Source: an uncultured Xanthomonas sp. (GTDB lineage: Bacteria; Pseudomonadota; Gammaproteobacteria; Xanthomonadales; Xanthomonadaceae). From it: 64,000 bases of DNA. How positions within the stretch are numbered: the stretch's first letter is position 1; each line of letters opens with the position of its first letter. Below are positions 61,124 through 64,000 of the stretch, one piece after another. The stretch covers positions 1 to 64,000 of the forward strand of contig CALTTS010000008.1 in NCBI GenBank assembly GCA_943912265.1, written 5' to 3'. The translations under genes were made by a program, and so were the position numbers. Below the pieces are notes generated by a model that saw nothing but the letters and a program-made list of their open reading frames with translations, had not been told where the DNA came from and did not search any database.

Positions 61124-61312
61124 TCAGGCCGCGGCCGGCGCGGGAAACTCGCCGTAGGTGCTTTCCAGGCGACGGTAGATTTCCGCGTCCAGCAGCCGGA
61201 ATTCCGCGCTGCCGCTTTCGCCCTGCACGGCAAGCAGGAACAGGCCTTCCAGCAGCGACTGGCCGTTGTCGGCGATGCCTGCGCAGCTGTCCTGATCGAA
61301 TGCGATGTCCAT
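61124..61312 (-). CDS. Small hypothetical protein
   Basis: A 62-aa frame with a good ribosome site (GGAG, 6-base spacing) before ATG 61312. It is acidic, mostly helical in appearance (SLLEGLFLLAVQGE; LLDAEIYRRLESTYGEF), and has no membrane segment. I do not recognise a family. It converges on the rhomboid gene with 16 bases between. Confidence 0.5.
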   Translation of the reverse strand: MDIAFDQDSCAGIADNGQSLLEGLFLLAVQGESGSAEFRLLDAEIYRRLESTYGEFPAPAAA

Positions 61313-61516
61313 CCCGGTCTCCGATGCGTGGTGTGTGCCGGGTCCGCAGCAGGTTCCATGCCAGCCTCGGCCGTCCGGTCGCCGGGCCGTCCGCGTTCGT
61401 GACGGCCGTCCGCATCTGACGCCGTGCGTCAGTTTTTCCTACGCGCCGGGCCGGCCGGCTGGTCGCGGCCACGGGTGCGGCATAGACTGGCGGGCGACGG
61501 AATCGGGAGACGAGCG

Positions 61517-62338
61517 ATGGGAAGGATCTTGCGCTGTTCCGGCCTGGCCATGCTGGGCATCCTCACGGCCTGCGGCGGACAGACCGCCGCGCCGCAGGCC
61601 GCCGGACCGGCGGCGGACCTGCCGCCGACCGTCGCACCCGAATCCGCTCCGGCCGCGCTGAAGGACGTGGTGGAGCACGACGCCACCCGCACGGTGGGCA
61701 TCAGCTTCCCGCCCGGCATCGACCGCACCCCGGGCCTGGCCCGGCTGCTGGGCGACTATGCCGCCGCGGCACGGGCCGATCTGGACAAGGCGCTCGCGGA
61801 CCTCGGCGCCGAGCCGCCGCGCGTTCCCTACGAACTGTCGCTGGATTTCCGCAGGACGCTGGACACGCCGACGCTGGTCGCGGTATCGGCCGACGGCAGC
61901 CTGTACACCGGCGGCGCGCACGGCATCCCACTGGTGGCGCGCTTCGTCTGGCTGCCCGCCCGCAACGAGGCCCTGACCGCGGACCGCCTGCTGGCCGATT
62001 CGTCCGGCTGGGCGGCGGTGTCGGCCTACGCGCGCCGGCAACTGCGCGTGCAGGCCGCGGCGCGGCTGGACGGCACGCAGGGCCTGAGCCCGCAGGACCG
62101 CGCCGAACTGCTGAAGAGCGGCGCGGACATGATCGACCAGGGCACCGGGCCGGAGGCGGCCAATTTCGCCCAGTTCGAGCCGGTGCCCGGCCCGGACGGG
62201 CGCATCGCGGCGCTGCGCTTCGTGTTCCCGCCGTACCAGGTGGGGCCCTACGTGGACGGAACGCAGACGGTCGAGGTGCCGGCCGGGGTGCTGCTGCCGC
62301 ACGTGGCGGCGGCGTACCGGGAGCTGTTCGCGCAATGA
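61517..62338 (+). CDS. DUF3298/DUF4163-like lipoprotein
   Basis: Exported protein of 273 aa. The signal peptide ends in the lipobox LTACG. The C-terminal part matches the DUF3298 (RsiV-like) pattern: the strand DTPTLVAVSADGSLYTGGAHGI, LTADRLLADSSGWAAVSAYA and RFVFPPYQVGPYVDGTQTVEVP. Proteins of this kind bind lysozyme or peptidoglycan in some bacteria, but the function here is unknown. GGGAGA precedes ATG 61517. It lies 20 bases before cfa. Confidence 0.8.
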   Translation: MGRILRCSGLAMLGILTACGGQTAAPQAAGPAADLPPTVAPESAPAALKDVVEHDATRTVGISFPPGIDRTPGLARLLGDYAAAARADLDKALADLGAEPPRVPYELSLDFRRTLDTPTLVAVSADGSLYTGGAHGIPLVARFVWLPARNEALTADRLLADSSGWAAVSAYARRQLRVQAAARLDGTQGLSPQDRAELLKSGADMIDQGTGPEAANFAQFEPVPGPDGRIAALRFVFPPYQVGPYVDGTQTVEVPAGVLLPHVAAAYRELFAQ

Positions 62339-62358
62339 GGTGAAACCGGAGGCACGGC

Positions 62359-63474
62359 ATGACGGAACGGGTCAGGGAACGGGTCGAATCCTTGCTGGCC
62401 GAGGCCGGCATCCGCGTGGGGGGCGATCGCGCCACCGACATCCGCATCCTCGACCCGCGCTTCCATGCGCGGGTGCTGGCGCAGGGCTCGCTGGGGCTCG
62501 GCGAGAGCTACATGGACGGCTGGTGGGAGGTCGATTCGCTTGACGGTTTCCTGGCCAGGCTGATGCAGGCCCGGCTCGACGAGCGCGTGCACGGCTGGGG
62601 CGAGATCGCCGACGCGCTGCGCGCCCGGCTTATCAATGTCCAGGCCGGCCGCCGCAGCTACGAGGTGGGCCGGCGCCATTACGACCTCGGCAACGACCTG
62701 TACCAGGCCATGCTCGGCAAGCGGATGGTGTACAGCTGCGCCTACTGGCGGCGGGCGGACACGCTGGACGAGGCGCAGGAAGCCAAGCTCGAGCTGATCT
62801 GCCGCAAGCTCGGGCTGAAGCCGGGCATGCGTGTGCTCGACATCGGCTGCGGCTGGGGCGAGGCGCTGAAGTTCGCGGCCGAGCGTTACGGCGTCAGCGG
62901 CGTGGGCGTGACCATCTCGGCCGAGCAGGCGCGCCATGCCGGTGAGCTGTGCGCCGGGCTTCCGGTCGAGATCCGCCTGCAGGACTACCGCGAACTGGAC
63001 GAACGCTTCGACGCGATTTTGTCGGTGGGCATGTTCGAGCACGTCGGCGACAAGAACTACCGCACCTATTTCGAAACCGTGCGCCGCTGCCTCGCGCCGG
63101 ACGGACTGTTCCTGCTGCACACCATCGGCACCAACGTCAGCCGGCACCGCACCGACCGGTGGATCGCGCGCTACATCTTCCCCAATTCGATGCTGCCCTC
63201 GGCCGAGCAGATCGCCCGCGCCTACCAGGGGCTGTTCGTGATGGAGGACTGGCACAACTTCGGCACCGACTACGACCGCACGCTGCAGGCCTGGCGCGCC
63301 AACGTCGAGGCGGCATGGGCACGGCTGGATGCGCGCTACGACGAGCGTTTCCGGCGCATGTGGCGGTTCTACCTGGCCGGTTCGATGGCGAGCTTCCGCA
63401 TCCGCCATGCCCAGCTGTGGCAGGTGGTGCTGTCGCCGGAGGGCGTGCCGGGCGGCTACGTGGCGCCGCGCTGA
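62359..63474 (+). CDS. cfa: Cyclopropane-fatty-acyl-phospholipid synthase
   Basis: Methylates unsaturated membrane lipids using SAM, 371 aa. The N-terminal domain has FHARVLAQGSLGLGESYMDGWW. The catalytic domain has YDLGNDLYQAML, the SAM-binding VLDIGCGWGEALKFAAE, and the SVGMFEHVGDKNY loop. YIFPNSMLPSAEQIARA and the C-terminal QLWQVVLSPEG are typical of Cfa. A terminator follows at 63616. Confidence 0.96.
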   Translation: MTERVRERVESLLAEAGIRVGGDRATDIRILDPRFHARVLAQGSLGLGESYMDGWWEVDSLDGFLARLMQARLDERVHGWGEIADALRARLINVQAGRRSYEVGRRHYDLGNDLYQAMLGKRMVYSCAYWRRADTLDEAQEAKLELICRKLGLKPGMRVLDIGCGWGEALKFAAERYGVSGVGVTISAEQARHAGELCAGLPVEIRLQDYRELDERFDAILSVGMFEHVGDKNYRTYFETVRRCLAPDGLFLLHTIGTNVSRHRTDRWIARYIFPNSMLPSAEQIARAYQGLFVMEDWHNFGTDYDRTLQAWRANVEAAWARLDARYDERFRRMWRFYLAGSMASFRIRHAQLWQVVLSPEGVPGGYVAPR

Positions 63475-63615
63475 GCGGCGGCAGGTGCCGGCCCGGGCAT
63501 CTGGCGAAGATCTGGCCAATCCGTCGCCGGGCATCGCCGTGCAAGGGCTGCGGCCCCTTGTCTACATGCTGTTCCGCAGACGATCCGCCGCGCTTGTGGA
63601 CAACGGCGCCAGGGA

Positions 63616-63644
63616 AAAAGACGCCCGGCATCGCCGGGCGTCTT
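63616..63644. terminator. Bidirectional terminator between cfa and dcp
   Basis: GACGCCCGGC and GCCGGGCGTC form a perfect 10-bp stem with a 3-base loop, flanked by AAAA and TT. It sits between the convergent cfa and peptidase genes. The 141 bases before it (63475-63615) hold no gene I can support. Confidence 0.85.
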
Positions 63645-63661
63645 CATCGTGCGGGCGGAGC

Positions 63662-64000
63662 TCAGTTGCCGCCGGCGGTCAGCCCGCGCTTCTCCAACAG
63701 CGGCCCAATCTGCGGGTCGTGGCCGGCGAAGTCGTGGAACAGCTGCATCGCATCGACGCTGCCGCCCTTGGACAGCAGCGTGGCGCGGAAGCGGTCGCCG
63801 TTGGCGCGGGTCAGGCCGCCGTTCTGGCGGAACCACTGCTGGGTGTTGGCGTCCAGCACCTCCGACCAGATGTAGGCGTAGTAGCCGGCCGCGTAGCCGC
63901 CCATGATGTGGCTGAAGTAGGGCGTGCGGTAGCGTGGCGGTACCGGCGGGTAGGCGATCCCGTCCTTGGCCAGTGCCTTGGCCTCGAAGTCCATCACCCC
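63662..64000 (-). CDS. dcp: Peptidyl-dipeptidase Dcp, C-terminal part (partial)
   Basis: The last 113 or so residues of an M3-family metallopeptidase; the gene continues past the right edge. Visible C-terminal motifs are PPRYRTPYFSHIMGGYAAGYYAYIWSEVL, in which YFSHIMGGYAAGYY is strongly conserved in Dcp. The HExxH zinc site lies outside the window. Periplasmic or cytoplasmic location cannot be judged without the N-terminus. Confidence 0.88.
   Translation of the reverse strand, partial: GVMDFEAKALAKDGIAYPPVPPRYRTPYFSHIMGGYAAGYYAYIWSEVLDANTQQWFRQNGGLTRANGDRFRATLLSKGGSVDAMQLFHDFAGHDPQIGPLLEKRGLTAGGN

Overview
The window is a 64 kb, GC-rich (roughly 68-70%) piece of gammaproteobacterial chromosome. 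Gene content and order point to the Xanthomonadaceae (Xanthomonas/Lysobacter/Luteimonas-like): a MetX-family acyltransferase, a TonB-receptor/ABC sugar locus beside a zwf-glk-pgl-edd-eda Entner-Doudoroff operon, sdhCDAB followed by sdhE, and scpA-scpB-rluB. I cannot name the species from sequence alone. Genes are densely packed, with many 4- and 8-bp start/stop overlaps. I see no rRNA, CRISPR array, insertion sequence or clear prophage. One tRNA is present.

Layout: 1-2.6 kb, a Cu(I)-type P-type ATPase with a YHS domain and two near-identical heavy-metal-binding modules. 2.8-4.1 kb, tRNA-Leu(CAA) and metX. 4.2-11.2 kb, a complete cytochrome c maturation operon, ccmABCDEFGHI, on the minus strand. 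11.4-13.4 kb, a glutamine-type aminotransferase and omega-amidase pair (ketoacid/methionine salvage). 13.4-19.8 kb, a divergent seven-gene unit: rhodanese, a two-cysteine ArsR regulator and a methyltransferase leftward; a DUF2892 membrane protein, RND adaptor, RND pump and thioredoxin 2 rightward. The two arms meet over an AT-rich dyad. 20-24.3 kb, rluB-scpB-scpA, then YciI and BolA proteins.

24.5-44.2 kb is a carbohydrate island: LacI regulator, TonB receptor, lipoprotein glycosidase of the PF10091/GH144 type, sugar ABC binding protein and two permeases, a large discoidin/(alpha/alpha)6-type protein, the Entner-Doudoroff operon on the other strand, and an orphan MsiK/UgpC-type ABC ATPase. 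Three 14-bp sites matching a LacI-type operator consensus tie these parts together. The likely picture is glucan or glucoside degradation, import, phosphorylation by Glk, and catabolism to pyruvate and glyceraldehyde-3-phosphate.

44.3-49.5 kb is a succinate dehydrogenase locus with its assembly factors: ygfZ, a 57-codon DUF1674/SdhAF4-like gene, sdhCDAB, sdhE and a ygfX-like gene. 49.6-64 kb holds a Lol permease and LolD, apt, dbpA, yeiH with a divergent LysR regulator, uup, a barnase/barstar pair, a POT peptide transporter, a rhomboid protease, a DUF3298-like lipoprotein, cfa and the 3' end of a dcp-like peptidase.

The best candidate for an incompletely described system is the 13.4-19.8 kb unit. 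Its regulator has two cysteines 66 residues apart, as in persulfide-sensing BigR/SqrR/HlyU, and it sits between sulfur-transfer genes and a complete RND inner-membrane pump that ends in a thioredoxin.
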